A stretch of DNA of 64,000 bases from CAVVDT01 sp963747005 (GCA_963747005.1 CAVVDT010000013.1:1-64000); one strand, 5' to 3'; counted from the stretch's first letter, positions 1 to 8,166 are shown. Translations and numbers: made by a program. The notes: a model not told the origin generated them from the letters alone.

Positions 1-23
1 ATGCCGGGACTTGATCCCGGCAT
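1..23. repeat. Perfect 9-bp-arm palindrome
   Basis: Arms 1-9 and 15-23 are exact reverse complements around a 5-base loop (CTTGA). It is the first of three hairpin-forming repeats in the gene-free left edge. The sequence may continue beyond the window. It looks like a dispersed intergenic repeat rather than a terminator, since no T-run follows. Confidence 0.6.
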
Positions 24-68
24 CCATTCCGCTGACGTCTCGGCAAGCGGTGAGGCTGGCGGGATGGA

Positions 69-89
69 CCCCGTGGTCAAGCCACGGGG
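69..89. repeat. Palindrome CCCCGTGG-tcaag-CCACGGGG
   Basis: Perfect 8-bp arms (69-76 and 82-89) flank the loop TCAAG. The pattern of a GC palindrome around a short TCAAG or CTTT loop, followed by GGTGACGG, returns in similar form at 18525-18542. This suggests one family of short dispersed palindromic repeats in this genome. Confidence 0.6.
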
Positions 90-214
90 TGACGGGGTGG
101 GGGTGAGAGGTCGCGGCTTCCATTATGCGGCTCTGGATGCCGCCCTGCGCCGGCATGACAAAGCTATGTATCGCCTTGCTACCGAACGCCGGGACGGCAC
201 GGGAAGGCAAGCGT

Positions 215-298
215 AGCCCGGATGGAGTAAAGCGCAATCCGGGACTTCGTCTGCGGTGTGCGGGCAGACCCCGGATTGCGCTGCGCTCCATCCGGGCT
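215..298. repeat. Long imperfect inverted repeat, REP-like
   Basis: The left arm (215-243) begins AGCCCGGATGGA and ends GCGCAATCCGGG. The right arm (269-298) is its near-exact reverse complement, so the unit can fold into a stem of roughly 28 bp around a loop of about 25 bases. Repeats of the form AGCCCGGATGGAG...GCGCAATCCGGG are common intergenic elements in proteobacterial genomes. No gene is seen within it. Confidence 0.7.
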
Positions 299-544
299 TC
301 TGTAACGGGCCCGTGTTGTCAATCCCTTTTTGCGTCATCCGCTCGCCGGGGACTTGCTTCTGTTCGGGGTCGGCTCTGAGGCCGCCGCCTGATGGGGTGC
401 GTGGAGGATCGGTCGGTCCGATCTACGGAAGCGTGATGGCATCTCTGGATGCCTCGACAGCCCGGATGGCGGCCTGACCTGATCCATCGTCCCGGCGAGG
501 GGACTTCGCTTTCGGGAAGGCTGGTGTCGTGACCCGCCCGAAAA
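299..544. other. Intergenic stretch between repeats and IS110-type element
   Basis: I see no convincing gene here. The possible reading frames have arginine- and proline-rich compositions typical of non-coding high-G+C DNA. The stretch probably contains one boundary of the IS110-type element, but I could not fix the junction. Confidence 0.4.
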
Positions 545-1733
545 CTGCTTGTATCCTCCTGTTCAGGCCGCCGCGGCGGCAGGATCGAACGGCTGCTCAG
601 CGGCGAGCATGCGATGCAGGATCACCGCCAGCTTGCGCGCCAGCGCCACCTTGGCCTTGCGCATGCCGGCGCGCCTGGCGATCCGCATCGCCCAGCTCTT
701 GAGCGCCGTACACCCCTTGATCGGCTTGACCAGCATGATGTTGGCTGCCTCGTAGAGCACCGAACGCACCGCTGCATCCCCGATCTTGGAGATGCGGCCG
801 CTGACATCGGTCTCTCCAGACTGGTACTTCCTTGGCGTCAGCCCGAAATGCGCCCCCGCCGCCTTCGAGGATTTGAACCGGGCCGGATCGTCGACGGCGC
901 TGGCATAGGTGAGTGCCACGATCGGACCGACCGCCGGCGTCGTCATCAACAGTCGGGCCTTGCCATCCTGGCGCGCCAAGTCACGCACGCGCTTCTCGAA
1001 AGCGTTGAACTCCCGCAGCAAAACCGCATGCACCGAAAGCAGGGCTTGGCCGATCGCCTCCAGGCTCGCGTGGTTGCTCACCAGTTCGCGCACCCGCCCA
1101 GGGAAACTCCGCCGCGTCGTCTTGCCGACCTTCAGCCCGAAACCGCGCAGGATCCCGCGCAGGCTGTTCTCGACATCCCGCAGCTTCGATTGGATCAGCT
1201 TGCGCGCGGTCAGCAGCGCGCGCGTCTCCTGCGCGCCAATCGACTTGCAGTGTACCGGCTTGAACCAACCCAGCCGCATCAACTGCGCGATCCCGCGCGC
1301 GTCATTGCGGTCGCTCTTCACCGGCATCGCCCGGAAAGCATCGCGCACGTGCCGCGTCTCCAGCAGTTCCACCGCAAGACCAGCCCCCTTCAGCGCACCG
1401 TAGAGCCATTGCGACAGCGGCCCCGCTTCCAAGCCGATCCGCTCCAGCCTCAGCCCCAGTGAGCCAAACCACGCCTTCAGCGCATCCGGCTCGCTCGCCA
1501 CCCTGGCTTCCCGCACGATCTTGCCACTCGCATCGACAACGCACACGCTCGAGCATTCCAATGAAACGTCAATTCCAGCATAATAGTCCATGGTCGTCCC
1601 TCGTTGATGCTGGGAGCAGGCCACAAAGCCCGACTCCGTTAACACCATCAGTTTGAGGGACGACCGCCCTTCCGCGCTACCCGCCCGTTACCCCATCTAC
1701 GTCGCTTTGTTCGCACTCGCGACAAAAGAGGAC
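545..1733 (-). mobile_element. IS110-family insertion sequence (approximate limits)
   Basis: The element is defined by its transposase gene (563-1591). IS110-family elements usually lack clear terminal inverted repeats and target duplications, so the limits given are only the gene plus adjoining non-coding DNA up to the next gene. The stretch of about 140 bp upstream of the transposase start (1592-1733) is where the non-coding end carrying a bridge RNA would lie in the IS110 subgroup. The neighbouring minus-strand gene stops at 1734, exactly at the edge of this stretch. Confidence 0.6.
563..1591 (-). CDS. IS110-family transposase/recombinase
   Basis: 342 aa from the ATG at 1591, chosen because the protein then begins MDYYAGIDVS, the usual start of the family; a longer frame upstream adds an unrelated 19 residues. 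The N-terminal half (about 1-150) is the RuvC-like DEDD domain, with the first acidic residue at D8. The C-terminal half (about 200-320) is the Transposase_20 domain, with a GLTPRKYQSGE segment containing the likely catalytic serine and a GDAAVRSVLYEAA helix. The reading frame is intact, so the element may still be active. Its relatives act as homodimeric or tetrameric recombinases guided by an element-encoded RNA. Confidence 0.93.
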   Translation of the reverse strand: MDYYAGIDVSLECSSVCVVDASGKIVREARVASEPDALKAWFGSLGLRLERIGLEAGPLSQWLYGALKGAGLAVELLETRHVRDAFRAMPVKSDRNDARGIAQLMRLGWFKPVHCKSIGAQETRALLTARKLIQSKLRDVENSLRGILRGFGLKVGKTTRRSFPGRVRELVSNHASLEAIGQALLSVHAVLLREFNAFEKRVRDLARQDGKARLLMTTPAVGPIVALTYASAVDDPARFKSSKAAGAHFGLTPRKYQSGETDVSGRISKIGDAAVRSVLYEAANIMLVKPIKGCTALKSWAMRIARRAGMRKAKVALARKLAVILHRMLAAEQPFDPAAAAA

Positions 1734-2558
1734 TCAGAACAATTCATTTTGGTAGGAAGATATGTACCTGAATGGCGTGCGGCTCGGCTCGTGGCGCTTT
1801 AGTGCGGCTCCCACACTTACCGATATGGATGCCGCCCCCGCTGTCAACAGACTAGCTACTAGAGGTAGCTGAAGGGATTGTGCCGCTATTGCTGATATCG
1901 CGAGACGAGGGAGGTTCAGACTTGCGCTCAGGCCTGAAAGGCGCAACCGTAGCCCGGACTCGCGCGACACTTTGATATGGTCAACAATTGCGCCTTGGAG
2001 CGCATCAATCTCCGTATTCCAAGCCAATTGCCCGTCTCCCGCTGTGATGACACGCTGATAAGCCCTTTCAAGGTGCTCACGCAGTGCCAGTAGCTCATCT
2101 CGACGCTTTGTGCGAAATTCCAATATATCCGCAAGAGGAACTTCTTTATCAGGCACCGGTATCGCTTGATGGAGGCGCACCAACGCACCTCTTCCTTCAT
2201 CTAACTCATCATCCAGAAAACTGATGGAATTTTCTCCCGTAGCGAGGCTCCAGACCCCCGGTTCTGCTTCATCGAGTTGCCTATAGACGCCTACGTGGGC
2301 TTCACGGTATACGCGGCCGTCGATTGTTTCCCCTTTGAACGGAACAACAGTGCGTTGAATAATGCCACATTGTTCAAGAAACTTCGCATCAGTTCCGCCA
2401 CCGAAGTAGATTGCTCTGGAAGCAGGAAACTCCAAGTTGTCCCAAAAAAGCAATGAATGGCGAAGCTCCTGCGGATCAAGATCTGTAGTCTTCGCAAGCA
2501 ACGTGGAGCCTTTAATCTCTATCGGGCAAGAGATGACAAGGCCGCGTTTTGATACCAT
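1734..2558 (-). CDS. Unrecognised accessory protein, possibly DUF6236-like
   Basis: 274 aa. I do not recognise a function. The segment VPLADILEFRTKRRDELLAL (about residues 140-160), followed by a charged helix, resembles DUF6236-type proteins, but this is a weak impression. The C-terminal third (about 215-255) is rich in A, L, I and S and could hold one or two membrane-inserting helices. G+C is visibly lower than in neighbours. The start has a GGGG-type Shine-Dalgarno directly after the nrdJ stop codon, and the gap to nrdJ is only 12 bp, so it probably rides on the nrdJ transcript. It lies between nrdJ and an IS110-type element, which suggests horizontal acquisition. A defence or toxin-like role is possible but unproven. 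Confidence 0.6.
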   Translation of the reverse strand: MVSKRGLVISCPIEIKGSTLLAKTTDLDPQELRHSLLFWDNLEFPASRAIYFGGGTDAKFLEQCGIIQRTVVPFKGETIDGRVYREAHVGVYRQLDEAEPGVWSLATGENSISFLDDELDEGRGALVRLHQAIPVPDKEVPLADILEFRTKRRDELLALREHLERAYQRVITAGDGQLAWNTEIDALQGAIVDHIKVSRESGLRLRLSGLSASLNLPRLAISAIAAQSLQLPLVASLLTAGAASISVSVGAALKRHEPSRTPFRYISSYQNELF

Positions 2559-2570
2559 GGTTATGTCCCC

Positions 2571-5500
2571 TCAACTGCACCCGCTCGTCGACCCGCAGGT
2601 GTCGCATTTCAGGCAGGTGCCGTTTCTCACCATGGTGAAGTTGCCGCATTCGCCGCAGCTTTCGCCCTCGTAGCCCTTCATGCGGGCCTCGACGCGCAGT
2701 TCGGCTTGCGTGCGGGTGACCGTGTCGGCGTCCGAATCGATGTCGAGGATCGAAACACTCGCCTCCAGCGTCTCGGTGTATTCGGTGGCCAGCGCCGCCG
2801 TGCCGTGGGTGGCGAAGCTTTCCTCGGCGCGGACCCGGAGCGCTGCCACCGGGTTGGCGGCCGAGCCCGGCATCAGCACCACGTTGGCCGGGAACTTCTG
2901 GCGCACATAGCCGGTCGACAGCATGCGCCGCGCCGGCACGCCGCCGGGCGGGCAGGGGCTTTGGGCATCGGCCTCGCCGGGCTTGCCCTCGTTGACGCCC
3001 TTGCCCATGGCATCGAAGCCGATGTCGGCCGGGTCGACGTGGGCAAGGTCGTTGCGCGCCAGGTAGGAGACGGCCAGTTCGCGGAACACGTAATCGAGGA
3101 TCGAGGTGGCGTTCTTGATGGTCTCGTTGCCCTGCACCATGCCGGCCGGCTCGAAGCGGGTGAAGGTGAAGGCCTCCACATATTCATCGAGCGGCACGCC
3201 GTATTGCAGGCCAAGCGAGATGGCAATGGCGAAATTGTTCATCATCGCCCGGAAGGCGGCGCCCTCCTTGTGCATGTCGATGAAGATCTCGCCGAGCTTG
3301 CCGTCGTCATATTCGCCGGTGCGCAAATAGACCTTGTGGCCGCCGACGATGGCCTTCTGGGTATAGCCCTTGCGGCGCTGGGGCAGGCGCTCGCGCTCGC
3401 GTTTCGCCTGCACCTCGATGATCTTCTCGACGATCTTTTCCACCCGCTGCACCATGGGCTGGGTGGCGGCAAGGGCATCGATGTCCTCGTCCTCGTCGTC
3501 CTCGTCGGCCAGAAGCTGCGCCGACAGGGGCTGCGACAGCTTCGAGCCGTCGCGGTAAAGGGCGTTGGCCTTGATGCCGAGCTTCCACGACAGCGCGTAG
3601 GCCGCCTGGCAATCCTCGACCGTTGCCTCGTTGGGCATGTTGATGGTCTTGGAAATGGCGCCCGAGACGAAGGGCTGGGCGGCGGCCATCATGCGGATGT
3701 GACTCTCGGCCGAGAGATAGCGCCTGCCGAGGCGGCCGCACGGGGAGGCGCAATCGAACACCGCCAGATGCTCGTCCTTGAGGCCGGGGGCGCCTTCCAG
3801 CGTCATCGCCCCGCAGACATGGATGTTGGCGGCCTCGATCTCGCGCTTCGAAAAGCCCAGATGGGCCAGAAGCTCGAAGGCGGGGTCGGCCAGTTGTTCG
3901 TCGGAGATCTTCAGCTTGCGGCAGAAGGCCTCGCCCAGCGTCCACTTGTTGAAGCAGAATTTTATGTCATAGGCGGCGACCAGGCCCTTTTCGATGGCGG
4001 CGATCTCCTTTTCACCAAAGCCCTTTGAGGCGAGGGTGACATGGTTGATCGACGGCGCACCGGCGAGCGTGCCGTGGCCGACGGCATAGGAGATGATCTG
4101 CTCGATTTCCGCGGGGCTATAGCCGAGCATGCGCAAGGCCTCCGGCACGGCGCGGTTGATGATCTTGAAATAGCCGCCGCCGGCCAGCTTCTTGAATTTC
4201 ACCAGCGCGAAATCGGGTTCGATGCCGGTGGTGTCGCAGTCCATGACCAGGCCGATGGTGCCGGTGGGGGCGATGACCGAGACCTGGGCGTTGCGATAGC
4301 CGTGCCTTTCACCCAGCGTCACCGCGGCCTCCCAGGCGGCCTCGGCATGTTCGATGAGGTGCGGCTCGGGACAATGGGCATGGTCGAGCGGCACGGGCAG
4401 GGTGTTGAGGCTTTCGTAGCCCTGCGTTTCGCCGAGTGCGGCACGGCAGTGGTTGCGCATGACGCGCAGCATCGCCTCGCGGTTGTCGTCAAAGCCCGGG
4501 AAAGCCCCCAGTTCGCCCGCCATTTCGGCCGAGGTGGCATAGGCGACGCCGGTCATGATGGCGGAGATGGCACCGCACAGGGCGCGGCCTTCGGCGCTGT
4601 CATAGGCCAGCCCTGACGACATCAGGAGGCCGCCGATATTGGCAAAGCCGAGGCCGAGGGTGCGGTACCTGTAGGAGAGTTCGGCGATCTGGCGGGAGGG
4701 AAACTGCGCCATCAGCACCGAGATCTCCAGCACCACCGTCCACAGCCTTGTGGCGTGCTCGAAGGCTTCGGCATCGAAGCGCCCGGTCTCGCGGTCGCGG
4801 AACTGCAACAGGTTGAGGGAGGCGAGGTTGCAGGCGGTGTCGTCGAGGAACATGTATTCCGAGCACGGGTTGGAGGCGCAGATCTCGCCGGCCGCCGGGC
4901 AGGTGTGCCAGTCGTTGATGGTGGTGTGGAACTGGATGCCGGGATCGGCCGAGGCCCAGGCGGCGTTGCCGATCTTGTCCCAGAGGTGGCGGGCATCGAC
5001 GGTTCTGGCCACGCCTTCCCTGAGGCGCCAGTTGAGATTCCAGCTCGAACCATCTTCCACGGCGCGCAAAAAATCATCCGTCACGCGCACCGAATTGTTG
5101 GAATTTTGCCCTGAGACGGTGCGGTAGGCCTCGCCATCCCAGTCGGTGTCGTAGGTCTCGAACGCGATGTCGGTAAAGCCCTGGCGCGCGAACTGGATCA
5201 CCCGCTTGATGTAGTTGTCGGGCACATGCGACTTGCGGGCGTCCTTGACGGCGCGCTTCAGGGCCGGATTGCGGGCCACGTCGAAGCAGTCATCGCCCGG
5301 CCCCTGGCAGTTGACGCACGCGCGCATGATGGCGGTGAGGTGCTGCCTGACCACCTTTGAGCCGGTGACGAGGGCGGCGACCTTCTGTTCTTCCTTCACC
5401 TTCCAGTCGATGTAGTCCTCGATATCGGGGTGGTCGATGTCGACCACCACCATCTTGGCGGCGCGCCTCGTGGTGCCGCCCGACTTGATGGCGCCGGCCG

Positions 5501-6290
5501 CCCGGTCGCCGATCTTCAGGAACGACATGAGGCCGGAGGACTTGCCGCCGCCCGACAGGGGCTCGTTCTCGCCGCGCAGGCGCGAGAAGTTGGAGCCGGT
5601 GCCGGAGCCGTACTTGAACAGGCGCGCCTCGCGCACCCACAGGTCCATGATGCCGCCCTCGTTCACCAGATCATCGGCGATCGACTGGATGAAGCAGGCG
5701 TGCGGCTGGGGATGTTCGTAGGCCGAGGTGGAGCGGGTCAGTTCGCCGCTGGCGTGATCGACATAAAAGTGGCCCTGGCCGGGGCCGTCGATGCCATAGG
5801 CCCAGTGCAGGCCGGTGTTGAACCACTGCGGCGAGTTGGGGGCGCATTTCTGGGTGGCGAGCATATGGCAAAGCTCGTCGTGAAAGGCGCGGGCATCGTC
5901 TTCAGAATCGAAATAGCCGCCCTTCCAGCCCCAGTAGGTCCAGGTGCCGGCGAGGCGGTCGAAAACCTGGGTGGCATGGCGCTCGGGGCCGTGGCGCCGG
6001 TCTTCGGGGAGCTTTTCCAGGGCCTGATCGTCGGCGATGCTGCGCCACAGCCACGCGGGAACGGCGTTTTCCTCGATGCGCTTGAGGGCCGAGGGGACGC
6101 CTGCCTTGCGGAAATACTTCTGCGCCAGAATGTCGGCGGCCACCTGGCTCCAGGAGGCGGGTACCTCGATGCCTTCGAGGCGGAACACCACCGAACCGTC
6201 GGGGTTCCTGATCTCGCTGGTGGCGGAACGGAATTCGATGTCCGCATAGGGGCTTTGACCGGCCTTCGTGTAACGGCGCTCGATGCGCAT
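2571..6290 (-). CDS. nrdJ: Vitamin B12-dependent (class II) ribonucleotide reductase
   Basis: 1239 aa, the usual size of long alphaproteobacterial NrdJ. It reduces ribonucleotides to deoxyribonucleotides using adenosylcobalamin and works with or without oxygen. Visible landmarks are NSPQWFNTGLHW, the NPCSE motif carrying the thiyl-radical cysteine and glutamate, CNLASLNL, and VIAPTGTIGLV. A TSCPD-like region lies near residue 1090, and the C-terminal tail has two CxxC pairs (CGEC and CLKC, then CDTC) that could bind zinc or relay reducing equivalents. The ATG at 6290 is chosen because MRIERRYTKAG is the typical start; the longer frame adds 41 unlikely residues. NrdR-like boxes lie about 300 bp upstream. 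No cobalamin riboswitch signature was seen. Confidence 0.97.
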   Translation of the reverse strand: MRIERRYTKAGQSPYADIEFRSATSEIRNPDGSVVFRLEGIEVPASWSQVAADILAQKYFRKAGVPSALKRIEENAVPAWLWRSIADDQALEKLPEDRRHGPERHATQVFDRLAGTWTYWGWKGGYFDSEDDARAFHDELCHMLATQKCAPNSPQWFNTGLHWAYGIDGPGQGHFYVDHASGELTRSTSAYEHPQPHACFIQSIADDLVNEGGIMDLWVREARLFKYGSGTGSNFSRLRGENEPLSGGGKSSGLMSFLKIGDRAAGAIKSGGTTRRAAKMVVVDIDHPDIEDYIDWKVKEEQKVAALVTGSKVVRQHLTAIMRACVNCQGPGDDCFDVARNPALKRAVKDARKSHVPDNYIKRVIQFARQGFTDIAFETYDTDWDGEAYRTVSGQNSNNSVRVTDDFLRAVEDGSSWNLNWRLREGVARTVDARHLWDKIGNAAWASADPGIQFHTTINDWHTCPAAGEICASNPCSEYMFLDDTACNLASLNLLQFRDRETGRFDAEAFEHATRLWTVVLEISVLMAQFPSRQIAELSYRYRTLGLGFANIGGLLMSSGLAYDSAEGRALCGAISAIMTGVAYATSAEMAGELGAFPGFDDNREAMLRVMRNHCRAALGETQGYESLNTLPVPLDHAHCPEPHLIEHAEAAWEAAVTLGERHGYRNAQVSVIAPTGTIGLVMDCDTTGIEPDFALVKFKKLAGGGYFKIINRAVPEALRMLGYSPAEIEQIISYAVGHGTLAGAPSINHVTLASKGFGEKEIAAIEKGLVAAYDIKFCFNKWTLGEAFCRKLKISDEQLADPAFELLAHLGFSKREIEAANIHVCGAMTLEGAPGLKDEHLAVFDCASPCGRLGRRYLSAESHIRMMAAAQPFVSGAISKTINMPNEATVEDCQAAYALSWKLGIKANALYRDGSKLSQPLSAQLLADEDDEDEDIDALAATQPMVQRVEKIVEKIIEVQAKRERERLPQRRKGYTQKAIVGGHKVYLRTGEYDDGKLGEIFIDMHKEGAAFRAMMNNFAIAISLGLQYGVPLDEYVEAFTFTRFEPAGMVQGNETIKNATSILDYVFRELAVSYLARNDLAHVDPADIGFDAMGKGVNEGKPGEADAQSPCPPGGVPARRMLSTGYVRQKFPANVVLMPGSAANPVAALRVRAEESFATHGTAALATEYTETLEASVSILDIDSDADTVTRTQAELRVEARMKGYEGESCGECGNFTMVRNGTCLKCDTCGSTSGCS

Positions 6291-6583
6291 TGTGGTGTAT
6301 CCTCGATTTTGCGTGGCGCGCCTCCCCCTGGAAGACGCGCGATTCCCCAATTCGGCCGCCGGCTGCACCGCCATCCGGCCATGACTGCTCCGTGAGGGAT
6401 GCCCTTCGAGCATCCACCCCGCAAAACGCCTTACCCCTGGAAGGTGCCGTTGACCGGCCCCGCCGTCCTCTTGGGCTTGATGTCAAATCTGAAGCGGCTC
6501 GTCACCGCACCCCGGCAATGGCGACCAACCCCTCGCCACGGCCCTCAGCCTCGGTAAAAAATGTAGATCAGATCGGGCGGGGA

Positions 6584-6599
6584 CGTCAACACCTAGTGT
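6584..6599 (-). promoter_or_regulatory. NrdR box, distal of two (weaker)
   Basis: The 10-base core 6587-6596 (CAACACCTAG) matches CwAtATaTwG at 7 of 10 positions and is followed by TGT. It lies exactly 31 bp from the stronger box at 6615-6630, which is the three-helical-turn spacing typical of tandem NrdR sites. It is upstream of nrdJ. Confidence 0.55.
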
Positions 6600-6614
6600 G
6601 TTAACAAAAAATGA

Positions 6615-6630
6615 ATACAACATATTGTGC
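6615..6630 (-). promoter_or_regulatory. NrdR box, strong match
   Basis: The core 6618-6627 (CAACATATTG) matches the NrdR core CwAtATaTwG at 9 of 10 positions and is nearly palindromic. NrdR is the ATP/dATP-sensing repressor of ribonucleotide reductase genes. With the partner box 31 bp away this predicts NrdR repression of nrdJ, transcribed leftwards from about 6.5 kb. Confidence 0.7.
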
Positions 6631-7288
6631 CGCACCACCCGGGCGCTGCGGAGACTTCAACCAAACTCTGCCGATTCGGCCGGCAAGTACAGGCACCATG
6701 GTGGTTTTCGCGCACGGCTTCCTCACCGGCAGCGGGCAGGGCCGCCGGGGGCAGGGCAGGCGTCAAGGGCGAAGGGGCAAAAAAGAAATTGCATCCGGCA
6801 GGCCTATAGGGCCTCTCGAAGGCGCCTGCCGGGGTCGGCAGGGGTTGTGGGCAGGCCGATATTGCAACCTTGCGGCGGCATGGCCGGGGTTTGCGGCATC
6901 GAATCGCATGCGGACCTTGACGCGGCGGGCCCGGTCGACGCCGGCGGCGCGGCGGGCGGCATCTTACAGTTAAGTAAGGAGGCGGATCTCGCCGGCGGGT
7001 GTATCCTCCAGAATGATCGGGAAAACCTGCCGCAAAGTCGTTGCGAGCCCGCCCGGTCCATGGTCCTTCGACATTGCTGCCGGCGATCGTGCGCGGCGCC
7101 AAGAACCCGTTGCCCCCTGGGCGCGGGAGCGATGGTTTGCTGCCGGGTGTCAGTAGAACGGGCATGGAAGTCCAATTGACGGATTTCCGTGATTGTCTCT
7201 TTTATGTTTTGAAAAGTATTAATCAGAAAGACAATTTCGCCGTGATCCATCAGGCGGAATGATCAACCTTTCTATACTGAATGACGGA
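6631..7288. other. Gene-free stretch upstream of nrdJ and the Cache protein gene
   Basis: About 650 bp without a gene I can support. Open frames exist on both strands, up to about 190 codons, but their compositions (rich in R, P, A and C) and lack of recognisable domains argue against coding. The right-hand part (from about 7180) becomes AT-rich, where the promoter of the downstream gene begins. Confidence 0.5.
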
Positions 7289-7316
7289 TTGATTCTTCAA
7301 TTCTATATGATACAAT
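7289..7316 (+). promoter_or_regulatory. Sigma70-type promoter of the Cache protein gene
   Basis: A -35-like TTGATT (7289-7294) and a -10-like TACAAT (7311-7316) are separated by 16 bp in an AT-rich patch. The predicted start point, about 7323, falls on the palindrome at 7323-7334. Confidence 0.55.
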
Positions 7317-7322
7317 ATTTCC

Positions 7323-7334
7323 GTGGTATACCAC
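7323..7334. promoter_or_regulatory. Operator 1: perfect palindrome GTGGTATACCAC
   Basis: A perfect 12-bp palindrome lies at the expected transcription start of the 7448 gene. The TGGTATACCA core resembles GntR-family (FCD subgroup) operators. A binding protein here would block transcription initiation. Confidence 0.55.
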
Positions 7335-7349
7335 ATGCCACGAAATGCG

Positions 7350-7359
7350 GTGGTATACC
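7350..7359. promoter_or_regulatory. Operator 2: second copy GTGGTATACC
   Basis: Ten of the twelve bases of operator 1 recur 27 bp downstream, between the predicted start point and the gene. Such pairs are typical of cooperative repressor binding. Confidence 0.5.
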
Positions 7360-7447
7360 TGGATTGTTCGCCAGCCCCCCAAAAGCCGGCGAGACCGCAT
7401 AACGACACAAATATCAATCGGGATATCCAATCAGGGAGAGAGACGTC

Positions 7448-8083
7448 ATGAACAACCGCTCGAAATCCAGTTACACCGGCCGGCCGGCGGCGCGGCGGAC
7501 GCGCGCCACCGTCGCGGCCATTTCCACGCTTGCCCTGATGGCAGCCTCGCTTGCCTTCGGCGCTGGCAATGCCATGGCGCTGGATGCGCTGCAAAAGAAG
7601 GCCGAACACTTCGTCGTCACCAAGGTCAAGCCATGGATCGGCGAAGCCGTCGTGGTCGATGCGGTGAAGGCACAGAATGTGGAGACCTCCAAGCTCACCC
7701 AGCAGCAGATCGACCAGGAGGATATCGACTGGCTCAACCGGACCGACAAGAAGCTCATCGATTCACGCATGAACAACCCGCTCTCGACCTACCTCACCGC
7801 CAAGAAGAAGGCGCTGGGCGATGGGGTCCTGGAGATCTTCGTGTTCGACAAGAAGGGCCTCAATGTCGGCGAGACCGACCTGACGACGGACTATATCCAG
7901 GGCGACGAAGCCAAGTTCTGGAAGACCTATGGCGCCGGACCCAATGCGGTGTTCGTCGACAAGGTGGAGCCGGATGCGGGCCTGCCCCATATCTGCCAGG
8001 TGAGCCTGACCGTCAAGGATCCCAAGACCGGCAAGGCCATCGGCGGCATGACGGTGGGCATCAACACCGACAAGCTGAAATAG
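7448..8083 (+). CDS. Secreted Cache/PDC sensor-like domain protein
   Basis: 211 aa. A basic start, a hydrophobic stretch (about 20-40) and a small-residue site near GNAMALDA indicate Sec export. The rest resembles a single periplasmic Cache/PDC ligand-binding domain: a long N-terminal helix with conserved VDAVKAQN, then VLEIFVFDKKGLNVGETD, an aspartate-rich turn, and a final strand pair CQVSLTVKD...IGGMTVGINTD. Unlike normal Cache domains it carries no transmembrane anchor or signalling module, so it would be a free periplasmic binding protein. It is preceded by its own promoter with a doubled operator and followed by a strong terminator, so it is monocistronic. The ligand is unknown. Confidence 0.75.
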   Translation: MNNRSKSSYTGRPAARRTRATVAAISTLALMAASLAFGAGNAMALDALQKKAEHFVVTKVKPWIGEAVVVDAVKAQNVETSKLTQQQIDQEDIDWLNRTDKKLIDSRMNNPLSTYLTAKKKALGDGVLEIFVFDKKGLNVGETDLTTDYIQGDEAKFWKTYGAGPNAVFVDKVEPDAGLPHICQVSLTVKDPKTGKAIGGMTVGINTDKLK

Positions 8084-8134
8084 CCGCGGGCCGAAATCGC
8101 CGGCGCCTTGGGGCTTTTCGAAGGCCTCCTGTCA

Positions 8135-8166
8135 GCCCGTCGCGCCTTGTCGCGGCGGGCCTTTTT
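8135..8166 (+). terminator. Rho-independent terminator
   Basis: The stem GCCCGTCGCG (8135-8144) pairs with CGCGGCGGGC (8151-8160), with one G-T wobble and a 6-base loop, and is followed by CTTTTTG. It lies 50 bp after the Cache protein gene. Confidence 0.8.

Noticed and set aside
2706..4028. 440-codon open frame antisense to nrdJ
   Set aside because: Shadow of a strongly conserved gene; no recognisable motifs and histidine/glycine/valine-rich composition expected from antisense reading.
6291..6600. Cobalamin riboswitch in the nrdJ leader
   Set aside because: Expected for a B12-dependent enzyme, but the conserved B12-box motif (GCCACTG) is absent on the transcribed strand; NrdR boxes explain the regulation better.
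6593..7262. Several overlapping open frames of 120-190 codons on both strands
   Set aside because: Compositions rich in R, P, A, G and C, no domain, no Shine-Dalgarno and mutual overlap; typical of non-coding high-G+C DNA.
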